A DNA stretch of 64,000 bases from G965200765 sp965203865 (GCA_965203865.1 OZ241916.1:3038001-3102000), one strand, 5' to 3'; positions 26,028-35,315 are shown, counted from the first letter of the stretch. Program-made: numbers and translations. The notes: generated by a model from the letters alone, not told the origin.

Positions 26028-27221
26028 ATGGCACCAGACTCTGTTAAGCCATTGATTGCCGGAGCATCAATGATTCCATTTCGCAAATACGACGATGGTT
26101 CGAATTTTCGCGACTGGATAAGAAAGGTTGGCAGGGATGCAATTGATGCAGCAGAAATTGAGCGAAACGAAATCGATTCGGTTGTAGTAGCTAGCGAAAG
26201 CGACATGTTTTCACTGCAAGTCTCCCCGGCAGCGTTGGCGGTAGATGAACTTGGGCTGCACGGAGCATCCGCGGTGCATGTCGAAATGGGCGGTGCAAGC
26301 GGTGCAGCAGGAATTCGCGAAGGATTTATGCAAGTTTGCTCCGGTGCCGCAAGGCATGTTCTGGTTTGCGGATTCGACCAAACAGCAAGTCGACTATCTG
26401 GTGCCGGAGTAAAGCAAATATATAGCTGGTCGTTCGACGCAGATATTGAAGGCTGGACCGGTGTTTCAACTGCAAACCTTTATGCATTGTCGTTCCAGTC
26501 CTACTGCAATCAATTTCGGGCTACTCCCGAACAGGCTGCTTTGGTTTCTGTAAAAAATCATGGCAATGCTATGAACAACCCACATGCCCATAAACCCATG
26601 AAACTGACTGTCAACGAAGTGCGAAAATCCAGGCCTGTCAGCACCCCGTATAGATTATTGGATTGTTCCATGGTCAGCGACGGTGCCGCGGCTATCGTGC
26701 TATCGTCCCCGAAATGTGTTCCTCTGTCGAAATCGGTTGTCAGAATTTCCGGTTCTGGCAGTAGTACGGACTATGCGAAATTGGGAGACCGGCCTCACAC
26801 CTATCGATTCGCTGCAAAATTTCGCTCGGCAAGCAGAGCCTATAGCATGGCTGGTGTAAAAAATCCTTCAGTTGATATAGACATCGCGGAAATTTACGAT
26901 GCTTTCAGCGGTGCTGAATTGCAAGGTATAGAAGCGCTTCTGTTCAGTGCGGAAGGCAGGGCTGGCCCCGACATGGAGAATGGTGATTTTGATGTAAATG
27001 GAAGAATTCCGATCAACGTATCTGGTGGTTTGATTGGACAGGGCGGTGCCCCAGGTGCTACTGGTGTCGCACAGGCCGTGACCATGTATCGACTGTTGAA
27101 CGGCAGCTATGAAAGTGCACTTCAACCCGACAAGCAGTTGCGGCGCGGAGTGATTGATTCACACTCTGGCATCTGCACTGCAAGCATTACTCATGTTCTG
27201 GAGCGAGTGGAAGGCGACTGA
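26028..27221 (+). CDS. Thiolase-fold protein lacking thiolase catalytic residues
   Basis: 397 residues with the overall SCP-2-type thiolase layout. Three catalytic positions differ: the nucleophile motif ACASG reads GGASG (residues about 87-91), the GHPxGATG motif reads GGAPGATG (near 340), and the HDxF motif reads EIYDAFS (near 290, Tyr for His). A normal claisen condensation or thiolysis is therefore unlikely. Steroid side-chain aldolases such as Ltp2 share the fold, lack the Cys and use tyrosines; that is the closest known precedent. No DUF35 partner gene is adjacent. Confidence 0.75.
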   Translation: MAPDSVKPLIAGASMIPFRKYDDGSNFRDWIRKVGRDAIDAAEIERNEIDSVVVASESDMFSLQVSPAALAVDELGLHGASAVHVEMGGASGAAGIREGFMQVCSGAARHVLVCGFDQTASRLSGAGVKQIYSWSFDADIEGWTGVSTANLYALSFQSYCNQFRATPEQAALVSVKNHGNAMNNPHAHKPMKLTVNEVRKSRPVSTPYRLLDCSMVSDGAAAIVLSSPKCVPLSKSVVRISGSGSSTDYAKLGDRPHTYRFAAKFRSASRAYSMAGVKNPSVDIDIAEIYDAFSGAELQGIEALLFSAEGRAGPDMENGDFDVNGRIPINVSGGLIGQGGAPGATGVAQAVTMYRLLNGSYESALQPDKQLRRGVIDSHSGICTASITHVLERVEGD

Positions 27222-27244
27222 ATTTGGTCAATTTGCAGGCGAAG

Positions 27245-27916
27245 CTACGTATCCAGAAATGCTACAACATCCTCGCTGCTTACTACATGGCAGTAAATCA
27301 TGTTAATGATTTCAAGTTCATGGTTGTGCAATTCCTGGGTTGCTGCTGCACAGCAGTCTTCAACCACTACAACACCGAAGCTTTCATCTGCAAGGCTTCT
27401 AACAGTGGATGCAACACACTGGTCCGTGAATATTCCGGCTACAATGACATCTGTAATCTCCATGTTTCTAAGCATGAGTCGCAAATTTGTACCGGTCAAC
27501 GCACTATCGGTTGTTTTGATCACAACAACATCGCTTTCAGCGGGCGCCAATTCGGGCACGACTTGCCCTTCGTCTGCATCTTTCGGAATCAACAAGTAGT
27601 TGAAGCCCGGCTTCTTTTGGCTCAAAGAACGATCTCTTCCATCCGGCTTCAAGCATGCAATTCTTGCAAATATGATTTCCACTCCCCGATTGCGACATTC
27701 TTCAATCAGGCTCGCCGTGTTTGGAATCACCTGTCCTCTCATGTGGTCAAAAAATGGTTGCCAGCGCTCCGTTTCAGATTCCGTTTCTTTTTTCTCCAAA
27801 TAAGTATTTTGGATATCGATTACCAGTAAAGCTGTATGCGCCGGATTCAAATGAATATCGTCCGGCTCTTCGGCATTGGCGTAATAGAATGATCTGTAAG
27901 CTGTCTTCCAGTTCAT
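27245..27916 (-). CDS. Isochorismatase-family cysteine hydrolase
   Basis: 223 residues from ATG at 27916, which has GGGGA 5-8 bases upstream; the frame extends to 27949. The catalytic triad is visible: Asp in LLVIDIQN, Lys in VVVIKTTDSALTGT and Cys in GIFTDQCVAST. The family hydrolyses amides or vinyl ethers such as nicotinamide, N-carbamoylsarcosine or biuret. The substrate here is not evident. It is convergent with the thiolase-like gene. Confidence 0.88.
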   Translation of the reverse strand: MNWKTAYRSFYYANAEEPDDIHLNPAHTALLVIDIQNTYLEKKETESETERWQPFFDHMRGQVIPNTASLIEECRNRGVEIIFARIACLKPDGRDRSLSQKKPGFNYLLIPKDADEGQVVPELAPAESDVVVIKTTDSALTGTNLRLMLRNMEITDVIVAGIFTDQCVASTVRSLADESFGVVVVEDCCAAATQELHNHELEIINMIYCHVVSSEDVVAFLDT

Positions 27917-28030
27917 AGTTTCCCCTTTTCTGTAGTCGCTGATTTTCAAAATGAACCAGCTAGCATTGTAAAATGTTTATCATGAACTTAGTTGGCTGTT
28001 TATTGCCTTGAATTAATTGTAGTATCTTTG

Positions 28031-28816
28031 ATGAATCAGGATTACTGTGAAAACGTACAATTACTCGGCGCTGACGACCCGGTTCCTTTTGAAGTGGTTC
28101 CAGCAGTGTCCGACACACCGGTCGTATTGGTTTGCGACCACGCCGGCAATGGAATTCCGCAAGCATTGATTTCTCGCTCTCCATCCCGGCATGACATGAT
28201 GCGGCATATTGCAATAGATGTGGGAGCAAAGCGTTTGGCTAGCAACATTGCGAATCGATTGGGGTCAGGCTTGATTACGCAGTATTATTCCAGACTGGTG
28301 ATTGATCCGAACCGGCCGCGCCACTCGCCGCAGTTGGCTCCCGAAGTGAGCGATGGAAGTTCAATCCCGTTTAATCAGAATCTGTCCGATGAAGAACTGG
28401 ACAATCGCTGGAACTTGATTCATCAACCGTATCACAATCGGATTTCGGAAATTCTTGACAGCAGAGCTGGCATGCCAACTGTATTTATCGCTATTCATTC
28501 ATTTACCCCGAAACTGCGCGGCGGACCTTTTCGAGACACAATCATAGACTTGATGGTTCGCGAGGACACAACACTTGCGAAAGCTGTCAAATCTGCAATT
28601 CATCGCAGTCTGCCCCGGGTCAGCATCGGAATAAACCAGGTCTTTCAAATTACCGGCATAACAGACTACACCCTACCGCACCATGCGGAATCACGCAAAC
28701 TGCCTCATGTTTCAATAGAAATCAGAAGCGATTGGGTGAACAATCCTTATCAATCCGATTATTGGGGAGCAGTACTGGCACAGGCAGTCAATGTCGCCTT
28801 GCCGGCGGTGCTATAG
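28031..28816 (+). CDS. N-formylglutamate amidohydrolase family protein
   Basis: 261 residues from ATG at 28031 (the open frame starts at 27992). The family signatures are LVCDHAGNGIP near the start with the zinc-type Asp/His, HIAIDVGAK, LVIDPNRP, FIAIHSFTP and VSIEIRSDW. This matches the predicted N-formylglutamate amidohydrolase group, which releases formate and glutamate, but many members have untested substrates. It is divergent from the isochorismatase-like gene and 64 bases before sdhC. Confidence 0.85.
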   Translation: MNQDYCENVQLLGADDPVPFEVVPAVSDTPVVLVCDHAGNGIPQALISRSPSRHDMMRHIAIDVGAKRLASNIANRLGSGLITQYYSRLVIDPNRPRHSPQLAPEVSDGSSIPFNQNLSDEELDNRWNLIHQPYHNRISEILDSRAGMPTVFIAIHSFTPKLRGGPFRDTIIDLMVREDTTLAKAVKSAIHRSLPRVSIGINQVFQITGITDYTLPHHAESRKLPHVSIEIRSDWVNNPYQSDYWGAVLAQAVNVALPAVL

Positions 28817-28880
28817 CCGATGTTGAAATGCTTCGTACAAAGCAAAGCAATTTGCGCTGATTCATGAAAAAGCGGTAATC

Positions 28881-29204
28881 ATGGCCCACATATCGTTTTA
28901 TATTCAACGAATCAGCGGAGGCTTGCTTGCAGGATGCCTGCTCATTCACATTGCAACAGTTCTCTATGCTGTGCAAGGCGGGCTGTCGGTTGCTGAAATT
29001 CAAAATCGCATACAGGGAAGCGAGTTTTGGTTCGTGCTGTACAGCATATTTATTACTGCCGCTATAGTTCATGCCGCAATCGGCTTGAAAAATGTTTTCA
29101 GCGAGTGGATGAAACTGCCCCCTGTCCTGATAAGCGTTCTGATTCTTGTTTATTTGGTTGCCTCATCGCTTCTCGGTATCAGTGCAGTTCTGGCGATTTG
29201 GTAG
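28881..29204 (+). CDS. sdhC: Succinate dehydrogenase membrane anchor subunit (SdhC/SdhD type, first)
   Basis: 107 residues with three membrane helices (about 11-30, 49-69, 82-104). FYIQRISGG near the start is the quinone-site/helix I motif and HAAIGLKN near 62 offers a haem-ligand His. With the next gene it anchors the SdhAB head in the inner membrane and reduces quinone. It is the first gene of sdhC-sdhD-sdhA. Assignment of which anchor is C and which is D is by gene order only. Confidence 0.8.
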   Translation: MAHISFYIQRISGGLLAGCLLIHIATVLYAVQGGLSVAEIQNRIQGSEFWFVLYSIFITAAIVHAAIGLKNVFSEWMKLPPVLISVLILVYLVASSLLGISAVLAIW

Positions 29205-29210
29205 CAAACC

Positions 29211-29543
29211 ATGAATTCCCGCAAGCATTCCGGTTATATTGCCTTTGTTGTACACAGAATTTCAGGGCTTTGCCTAGCGATTTTCCTTCCAGTGCACTTG
29301 TATGTCATATCCTTGCTACTGAAAGACCCTGCTGCACTTGACCGTTTCCTTACCTGGACTGATGCGCCCATGGTCAAATTTTTTGAATCGATTTTGATAC
29401 TGCTGGCATGTGCGCACCTTGCGAACGGTATTCGCCTGATTGCCTATGAGATTTTTTCTGCAACCAGGCACCAAAGCGTTTGGCTGGCAATGGCGGGCAG
29501 TATCTCACTCGCTTGCGGCCTACTCTTCTTCTTGACAGCATGA
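29211..29543 (+). CDS. sdhD: Succinate dehydrogenase membrane anchor subunit (second)
   Basis: 110 residues with three membrane helices (about 13-35, 53-73, 88-108). FVVHRISGLCLAIFLPVH carries the HRxSG motif of cytochrome b556-type anchors and ACAHLANGIR resembles the helix II haem region. The two anchors look alike, as in families derived by duplication. It overlaps sdhA by 4 bases (ATGA at 29540). Confidence 0.82.
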   Translation: MNSRKHSGYIAFVVHRISGLCLAIFLPVHLYVISLLLKDPAALDRFLTWTDAPMVKFFESILILLACAHLANGIRLIAYEIFSATRHQSVWLAMAGSISLACGLLFFLTA

Positions 29544-31264
29544 CTTCTCTAGCCACCTTTGACGAACTAAGGACAGATGTACTGGTACTTGGGAGCGGCG
29601 GGGCCGGGTTGCTTGCCGCAATTCACGCAGTAGACGGAAATCCGGAACTGGACGTTGCAGTTGCATCAAAAGGTCTGATCGGGAAATCAGGTTGCACTCG
29701 CATGGTACAAGGCGGATTCAACGCTGCACTAGGACAGGGCGATTCAGTTGAAGCACACTTTCGCGACACAATTGAAGGCGGCCAATGGATAAACAATCAG
29801 GAACTTGCCTGGACACTTGTAACTAAGGCGGTTGGCACAGTTCTTGAACTGGAAAATCGGCACGGATGCTTTTTCGACCGAAATGAAGACGGTACGATTC
29901 ATCAAAAAGCTTTTGCGGGCCAAACATTTGATCGTACGGTTCACAAAGGCGACCTGACAGGCATTGAAATCATGAACCGGCTTTCAGAGCAAACGCGTGT
30001 GCGGCCAATCAAGACTCTTGAAGAGCATCGCGCAATCGAGTTGATACCATCAAGTGACGGAAGCGGTGTCTCGGCTGTTCTTTTCCTGGATATCCGTAGA
30101 GGAGAATTTCGATTGGTTCGGGCCAAAGCAGTTGTCATCGCCACGGGGGCCGGTCCCACGATGTACAAATACCACACACCTTCCGGTGATAAATCTTGCG
30201 ACGGACTGGCTATGGCACTGCGATTCGGGCTCAAACTACGCGACATGGAAATGATTCAATTTCATCCAACCGGTTTGCTGGCAGGCACTGATACCCGAAT
30301 CACCGGCACAATTATCGAAGAGGGCTTGCGCGGGGCCGGCGGACACTTGCTGAATAGCGACAATGAAAGATTCATGCTGAACTACGACTCGCGCGGCGAG
30401 CGTGCAACACGCGACATTGTTAGCCGCGCCATGTTTGAACAAATGCGAAGCGGAAAATGCGGGCCCAACGGCGGCGTTTATTTGAGCATGGGGCACTTGC
30501 CGGCGAATATCGTACGTGAAAAATTCAAGGGCATGGTCAGGCGTTGCTCAGATGTTGGATTCGATCTGGTTGCAGGGCTAGTGGAAGTTACACCCACTGC
30601 TCACTACTTGATGGGGGGAATCGAGATCAAAACCGATTGCAGTACAACAATTCCGGGGCTGTACGCTGCTGGCGAGGATACAGGCGGAGTTCACGGTTCA
30701 AACCGATTGGGAGGAAATGGAGTTGGCAACGCTACGGTATTCGGTTGCATTGCAGGAGATTCGGTTGCAGCATTTGTTTCAAATGACAGTGTGTTCAGTA
30801 AACCCGATTATCAGTTGGTTGAAGCTACCTTGGAACAAACGAGTGCTGTATTCAGCAGACCCGCTGGAAATTTGAATGAGGTTCGAGAAAGACTGTATTC
30901 TGTCATGTGGGAAGATGCCGGAATACTAAGGTCTGCGCAAAGTCTTGAAAAAGCAGGTTTCGAATTACAGGATTTGGATGAATTACTGAGCAATTTTGGT
31001 GTGGAAGCGTCAGTAATTTCGTACAATATGGGTTGGCAGGAATACCTGAATCTCAAGAATCAGATTCTGGTGAGCAAGGCAATCGTGCAGGCGGCCAAAG
31101 CGAGAAAGGATTCCCGGGGTGCACATTATCTGATGGACAATCCCGAAATCGGTCCGATTGGTGAATCTCGTTACACTCGCGTGTTCATACAGGACGAAGA
31201 GTTGGTGTCTGAAACCGAAGCCGTAGAGTTCACACGGTTAAAACCGGAGCAGCAAGCAGTTTGA
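29540..31264 (+). CDS. sdhA: Succinate dehydrogenase/fumarate reductase flavoprotein subunit, variant FAD site
   Basis: 574 residues from ATG at 29540. The FAD-binding start is LVLGSGGAGLLAAI; substrate-site motifs IQFHPTG, EGLRGAGG, SRGERATRDIVSRA and GLYAAGEDTGGVHGSNRLGGNG are all present. The QGG motif is preceded by GCTRMV: the His that carries covalent FAD in standard SdhA/FrdA (SHT/SHS) is Cys here. FAD is therefore probably bound non-covalently, as in L-aspartate oxidase. The gene is coupled to sdhD and followed 4 bases later by the fumarase genes, so succinate/fumarate chemistry is well supported. Confidence 0.87.
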   Translation: MTSLATFDELRTDVLVLGSGGAGLLAAIHAVDGNPELDVAVASKGLIGKSGCTRMVQGGFNAALGQGDSVEAHFRDTIEGGQWINNQELAWTLVTKAVGTVLELENRHGCFFDRNEDGTIHQKAFAGQTFDRTVHKGDLTGIEIMNRLSEQTRVRPIKTLEEHRAIELIPSSDGSGVSAVLFLDIRRGEFRLVRAKAVVIATGAGPTMYKYHTPSGDKSCDGLAMALRFGLKLRDMEMIQFHPTGLLAGTDTRITGTIIEEGLRGAGGHLLNSDNERFMLNYDSRGERATRDIVSRAMFEQMRSGKCGPNGGVYLSMGHLPANIVREKFKGMVRRCSDVGFDLVAGLVEVTPTAHYLMGGIEIKTDCSTTIPGLYAAGEDTGGVHGSNRLGGNGVGNATVFGCIAGDSVAAFVSNDSVFSKPDYQLVEATLEQTSAVFSRPAGNLNEVRERLYSVMWEDAGILRSAQSLEKAGFELQDLDELLSNFGVEASVISYNMGWQEYLNLKNQILVSKAIVQAAKARKDSRGAHYLMDNPEIGPIGESRYTRVFIQDEELVSETEAVEFTRLKPEQQAV

Positions 31265-31268
31265 AAAC

Positions 31269-32198
31269 ATGATTTCCGAATCAACAATTCAAGATGTGGC
31301 GTACGAAATTACGCGGCGTGCCGCAATACGCATACCCGAAGACTATCGCGCAGGAATTCGCGAAATTCGGAGCGAGGAACAGCATGCACTGAGTTGTTTT
31401 GTACTGGACACGATGATGGATAACTGGGACGCGGCAGTAGAAGACCAGCGTCCCATGTGCGCCGATACCGGCTTGCCCCGGTACTATGTGAAATTCGGCA
31501 ATGAATCGGTTATCCAGGGAGGCTTTGTAGCTTTGGAGAGAGCTTTGAGACGGGCAACAGCAAAAGCCACTTCAGAAGTTCCTCTTCGACCGAACCGGGT
31601 TCATCCCTTGAATCGACATGACCACAATAACAATGTCGGTACTCGCGCCCCGGAGATTGAATATTCTGTGGAGCCAGACGCTTCCTGGGTTGACATTACA
31701 ACTGTTCACAAGGGCGGGCTTTTTGGCACAGACTATCGAATGCTGTTTCCCGGCGACGGCAAGGACGGCATCAAAAAAATGTTTTTGGACACCATGATTC
31801 AGTTCGGACGGCGGGGCCTGGCATGCCAGCCGGCAATAGTCGGCGTTGGAATCGGCGGTAGCAAGGATACCTGCATGGTACTGGGCAAGCAGGCAGCCTG
31901 TTTGAGAGTCGTCGGTGACCGCCATCCGGATGGCGAGATTGCAGAATTTGAAGACGAGCTGAAGGAACTGGGCAATAATATCGGCATGGGACCAATGGGC
32001 TTCGTAGGAAATTCCATGGTTGTTGACTGTCATATTGAAATAGCGCATACGCACACCGGAGGGATGCCTGTCAGCATTCACAGTTTTTGCCTGTCGTCAC
32101 GGCGCGCAGTGGTTCGAGTATTTGATGACAACTCGGTCGAATATCGCAATGACCCGGCGTGGTTTACGCCATATCACAGACGCGAAGAGGTTGAATGA
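31269..32198 (+). CDS. Class I fumarate hydratase/tartrate dehydratase alpha subunit
   Basis: 309 residues of the Fe-S hydro-lyase N-terminal family. Probable 4Fe-4S ligands are Cys in PMCADTGL, ACQPAIVG and VDCHIEIAHTHTGG. The loop GVGIGGSKDTCMVLGKQA binds the substrate. Two-subunit members hydrate fumarate to malate or dehydrate tartrate; position right after sdhCDA favours fumarase. It overlaps the beta subunit by 4 bases (ATGA). Confidence 0.85.
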   Translation: MISESTIQDVAYEITRRAAIRIPEDYRAGIREIRSEEQHALSCFVLDTMMDNWDAAVEDQRPMCADTGLPRYYVKFGNESVIQGGFVALERALRRATAKATSEVPLRPNRVHPLNRHDHNNNVGTRAPEIEYSVEPDASWVDITTVHKGGLFGTDYRMLFPGDGKDGIKKMFLDTMIQFGRRGLACQPAIVGVGIGGSKDTCMVLGKQAACLRVVGDRHPDGEIAEFEDELKELGNNIGMGPMGFVGNSMVVDCHIEIAHTHTGGMPVSIHSFCLSSRRAVVRVFDDNSVEYRNDPAWFTPYHRREEVE

Positions 32199-32869
32199 GC
32201 CAGTTCAATCAAAAAGCGGTGCAGCTTTCCACACCAATTGACCCGGCCGAATTGAACAATCTGGAGCTGGGGTCAGTCGTATATTTAAATGGTGTGATTT
32301 ATACCGGACGGGAAAGCGTCTATCGTCGAATTCTTGACGAAGGTGCTGAACCCCCTGTAGACTTGGCTTCCGTATCAAATGTAAATTTTCACTGCTCACC
32401 TGCGGCGACGGTCATGGAGGACGGTTCATATTCAGTCGGGGCCGTTACTGCCACAGCAAGCTTCAGATTTTCCAAATGGATGGAAAGGTGGTTCGAAATA
32501 TCTGGTTGCAAGGTAGTCATCGGCAAGGGTGGAATGTCGAAGTCGGATTATCAAAAATTGTTTGTCCCGCACTCGGCTCTGTACTTGACAACTGTCGGAT
32601 ATGGCACAGGAGCGTTACTGGGCAGGGGAATAAAGAGAGTTTTGGAAGCGCACTGGATTCGCGAGCTGGGGATTGCTCAGGCGATCTGGATTCTCGAAGT
32701 TCAAAACTTCGGCCCTTTTCTCGTAGAAAGTGATATCAAGGGAAACAGCTTGTTTGAACAATCCAAAGAAGAAATAGACAAGAATATTGGTTCATTGTAT
32801 GAAGGCTTGAAAGAACCGGCACTGCTGCGATATGGCGAAACCACGCAAAGAACCGATGAAGTGATCTGA
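32195..32869 (+). CDS. Class I fumarate hydratase/tartrate dehydratase beta subunit
   Basis: 224 residues of the Fe-S hydro-lyase C-terminal family. Features are LNGVIYTGRESVYRRILDEG near the start, the substrate loop CSPAATVMEDGSYSVG, and IGKGGMSKSDYQKL near 105. It forms the enzyme with the alpha subunit. The last ~45 residues are charged and longer than the minimal domain. It completes the succinate-fumarate-malate segment. Confidence 0.85.
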   Translation: MSQFNQKAVQLSTPIDPAELNNLELGSVVYLNGVIYTGRESVYRRILDEGAEPPVDLASVSNVNFHCSPAATVMEDGSYSVGAVTATASFRFSKWMERWFEISGCKVVIGKGGMSKSDYQKLFVPHSALYLTTVGYGTGALLGRGIKRVLEAHWIRELGIAQAIWILEVQNFGPFLVESDIKGNSLFEQSKEEIDKNIGSLYEGLKEPALLRYGETTQRTDEVI

Positions 32870-32921
32870 TTATCATTGGGCAATTAAAACCAATTCGTAT
32901 ATTCACCAAGAAGCTATAAAA

Positions 32922-33644
32922 TTGGAACGAAGCAACAATCGAGCCCACGACCATTTGCGACCACTGAAAATCACGCGAAATTTTACTCGCAATGCAGCCG
33001 GTTCGGTACTTATTCAAAATGGCGACACGCATGTTCTTTGCACAGCCAGCATTGACGAACGGGTACCATTTCATGTAAGAGGGACAAATAGTGGCTGGGT
33101 CACAGGCGAGTACAGTCTCCTGCCGGGTTCAACCGTAGTAAGAAGCTCAAGAGAAGCCTCGCGCGGTCGGCTGGGGGGACGAACACAAGAAATACAGCGA
33201 TTAATCGGTCGCAGTCTTCGAAGTTGTACAGATATGGCCAAATTGGGCGAACGGTCAATTATTATTGATTGCGATGTTCTGCAGGCAGATGGCGGAACGC
33301 GTTGTGCATCAATTACAGGCGGCTATGTCGCCTTGGTCGACGCAGTCGAAAAACTTTTGAAGCAAGAAAAAATTGAAGAGAATCCAATTCGGTTCCATGT
33401 TGCGTCAGTAGCTGTTGGGGTTTCCGAAGGAGAGATTCTTGTTGACATGGATTACTCTGAGGATGGCAAGGCCGATGTCGACATGAATTTCGTGGGAAAC
33501 GAAAATGGTGAATTTATTGAAGTGCAAGGAACAGCGGAGAGAAATACATTTGACATTGGACAACTGGCAGAAATGGCTGAACTTGCCCAAGCATCAATTC
33601 AACAGATTATCAAGGTCCAAAAAGAGTCTCTGGCCTCCTCATGA
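32922..33644 (+). CDS. rph: Ribonuclease PH
   Basis: 240 residues from TTG at 32922, which fits the family start (NNRAHDHLRPLKITRNFT). Core motifs are GDTHVLCTASIDERVP, GWVTGEYSLLPGST, GRTQEIQRLIGRSLR and IDCDVLQADGGTRCASITG. It trims the 3' ends of tRNA precursors using phosphate. It overlaps rdgB by 4 bases, a pairing common in beta- and gammaproteobacteria. Confidence 0.95.
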   Translation: MERSNNRAHDHLRPLKITRNFTRNAAGSVLIQNGDTHVLCTASIDERVPFHVRGTNSGWVTGEYSLLPGSTVVRSSREASRGRLGGRTQEIQRLIGRSLRSCTDMAKLGERSIIIDCDVLQADGGTRCASITGGYVALVDAVEKLLKQEKIEENPIRFHVASVAVGVSEGEILVDMDYSEDGKADVDMNFVGNENGEFIEVQGTAERNTFDIGQLAEMAELAQASIQQIIKVQKESLASS

Positions 33645-34261
33645 ACTCGGCTTCAAAAATCGTATTGGCCAGCAACAATCCGGGTAAAACCGATGAAATC
33701 AACCGGATGCTGGCATCAACAGCAATCCAGGTAGTCTCGCAAACAGAATTCGGAATTGAAGAGGCAATTGAGGACGGCCTTACTTTCGTTGAAAATGCAC
33801 TGATCAAGGCTCGCCATGCGGCGATGCAAACCGGCCTGCCCGCCATCGCAGACGATTCAGGATTGGTAGTTGACGCGATTGACGGACAACCTGGAGTTCA
33901 CTCCTCAAGATATTCCGACCCGGATGCAAATGACGAAAAAAACATCGCAAAACTACTGGAAGAATTGAAGAGTACAGAATACGAGCGTCGCACATGCAGA
34001 TTTCGTTGCGTAATGGTTTATTTGCGTCAATCACATGATGCATCACCGGTGATTGCAGAGGGTACTCTTCATGGGCATGTTCACGACCGAGCTCAGGGAG
34101 AGCACGGTTTTGGATACGATCCCGTGGTATGGCTGCCTGACATGAATTGCACGCTCGCGGAACTTGATGTAACTGCCAAAAATAAAATTAGTCACAGGGG
34201 AAAAGCTTTGCGACAACTTGTTAAGAAACTTGACCGTTTGAATATTGCCAATGCAGCATAG
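33641..34261 (+). CDS. rdgB: Non-canonical purine NTP pyrophosphatase RdgB/HAM1
   Basis: 206 residues. The start ASNNPGKTDEINRML, the acid motif IADDSGLVVDA and GEHGFGYDPVVW define the Maf/HAM1 family. It removes dITP, ITP and XTP from the nucleotide pool. The ATG overlaps the rph stop, and the 3' end overlaps gpmA by 11 bases. Confidence 0.94.
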   Translation: MNSASKIVLASNNPGKTDEINRMLASTAIQVVSQTEFGIEEAIEDGLTFVENALIKARHAAMQTGLPAIADDSGLVVDAIDGQPGVHSSRYSDPDANDEKNIAKLLEELKSTEYERRTCRFRCVMVYLRQSHDASPVIAEGTLHGHVHDRAQGEHGFGYDPVVWLPDMNCTLAELDVTAKNKISHRGKALRQLVKKLDRLNIANAA

Positions 34262-34979
34262 TCTTGTTTTACTTCGCCATGGTCAAAGCCAATGGAATCT
34301 GGAAAACCGTTTTACCGGATGGGTTGATGTTGACCTTTCTTCCAATGGCATCGAAGAGGCACGTCGAGCAGGCCGAACGCTTCGGGAAAATGGATTTGAA
34401 TTCGACGTGGCACTCACGTCTGTATTGAAAAGATGCATACGCACTACTTGGCTGGTGCTGGAAGAACTTGACCGAATGTGGCTGCCAGTTCAAAAGGACT
34501 GGAGATTAAACGAACGGCACTATGGTGCACTGCAGGGTTTGAATAAAAAGGAAACTTCGAGAAAGTACGGAGAAAAACAAGTTCATCTCTGGAGACGGGG
34601 ATATAGTGTCAAGCCTCCTGAGACAGCCATTGGGACTGTTCAGGACAATTTTCCCCAAATACCAAGCTTGAATGAAATTCCGTTGTCGGAGTCCTTGGCC
34701 GATACTTCGGTTCGCGTTGTTCAGTACTGGAAAGAAATTGTTGTGCCTCTACTAATGGACAGGCAGAAAATTCTACTGGTTGGGCATGGCAACAGTCTGC
34801 GCGCATTGGTTAAGCATTTGGACAATATTTCCGACGAGAAAATCATGGAACTGAATATTCCCACCGGCTATCCGCTGGTTTATCAGTTGGATAGCGAACT
34901 AAAGCCCATTGAACACAATTATCTTGCAGATGACACTCACGTGAACAAAGCTATTTCAGACGTGAAGAATCAGTATTGA
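34251..34979 (+). CDS. gpmA: 2,3-bisphosphoglycerate-dependent phosphoglycerate mutase
   Basis: 242 residues from ATG at 34251 (a TTG lies 6 bases earlier). The catalytic motif LLRHGQSQWN at residues 6-15, NERHYGALQGLNK near 85 and LVGHGNSLRALVKH near 182 are those of GpmA. It interconverts 3- and 2-phosphoglycerate. It is coupled to rdgB by overlap and is the last gene of this unit before an AT-rich region and the restriction island. Confidence 0.94.
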   Translation: MQHSLVLLRHGQSQWNLENRFTGWVDVDLSSNGIEEARRAGRTLRENGFEFDVALTSVLKRCIRTTWLVLEELDRMWLPVQKDWRLNERHYGALQGLNKKETSRKYGEKQVHLWRRGYSVKPPETAIGTVQDNFPQIPSLNEIPLSESLADTSVRVVQYWKEIVVPLLMDRQKILLVGHGNSLRALVKHLDNISDEKIMELNIPTGYPLVYQLDSELKPIEHNYLADDTHVNKAISDVKNQY

Positions 34980-35315
34980 CTGCCGTCTTTCAAAAATAAA
35001 TTTCAAATTCAATATAAAAATAATAAACGACAATATCTGTCGCATATAAGGTAGTTTTTTCTGTTGAAAATTTGAAAATTTTATATAATTTTAAAGTAAA
35101 GGTTGTAAAATTAACTGGCAAAACTGATTGGCAAAAATTTGTTGAAAGTAATGTTAAATCGTGACCAATCGTTTATACCAACAACCTCAAAAGTTGCGAA
35201 AGGTTAGCGTATGAACATGAAACTGTCAGGCATTCCGTTGGGGAGCATGTGCACGGTCAAACTCACATAAACAGTGTTGAATCTTTATGGTGTGTTAAAA
35301 CGAGGTTATTACAGA
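34980..35315. other. AT-rich intergenic region before the restriction-modification island
   Basis: 336 bases, much richer in A+T than the core genes, without a supported gene. A 19-codon frame from ATG at 35211 follows a weak AGG site but has no known counterpart. No controller (C) protein frame is seen. The sharp composition change marks the left border of the acquired island. Confidence 0.4.

Noticed and set aside
34980..35315. Controller (C) protein gene for the restriction system
   Set aside because: Only very short frames are present and none has a helix-turn-helix.
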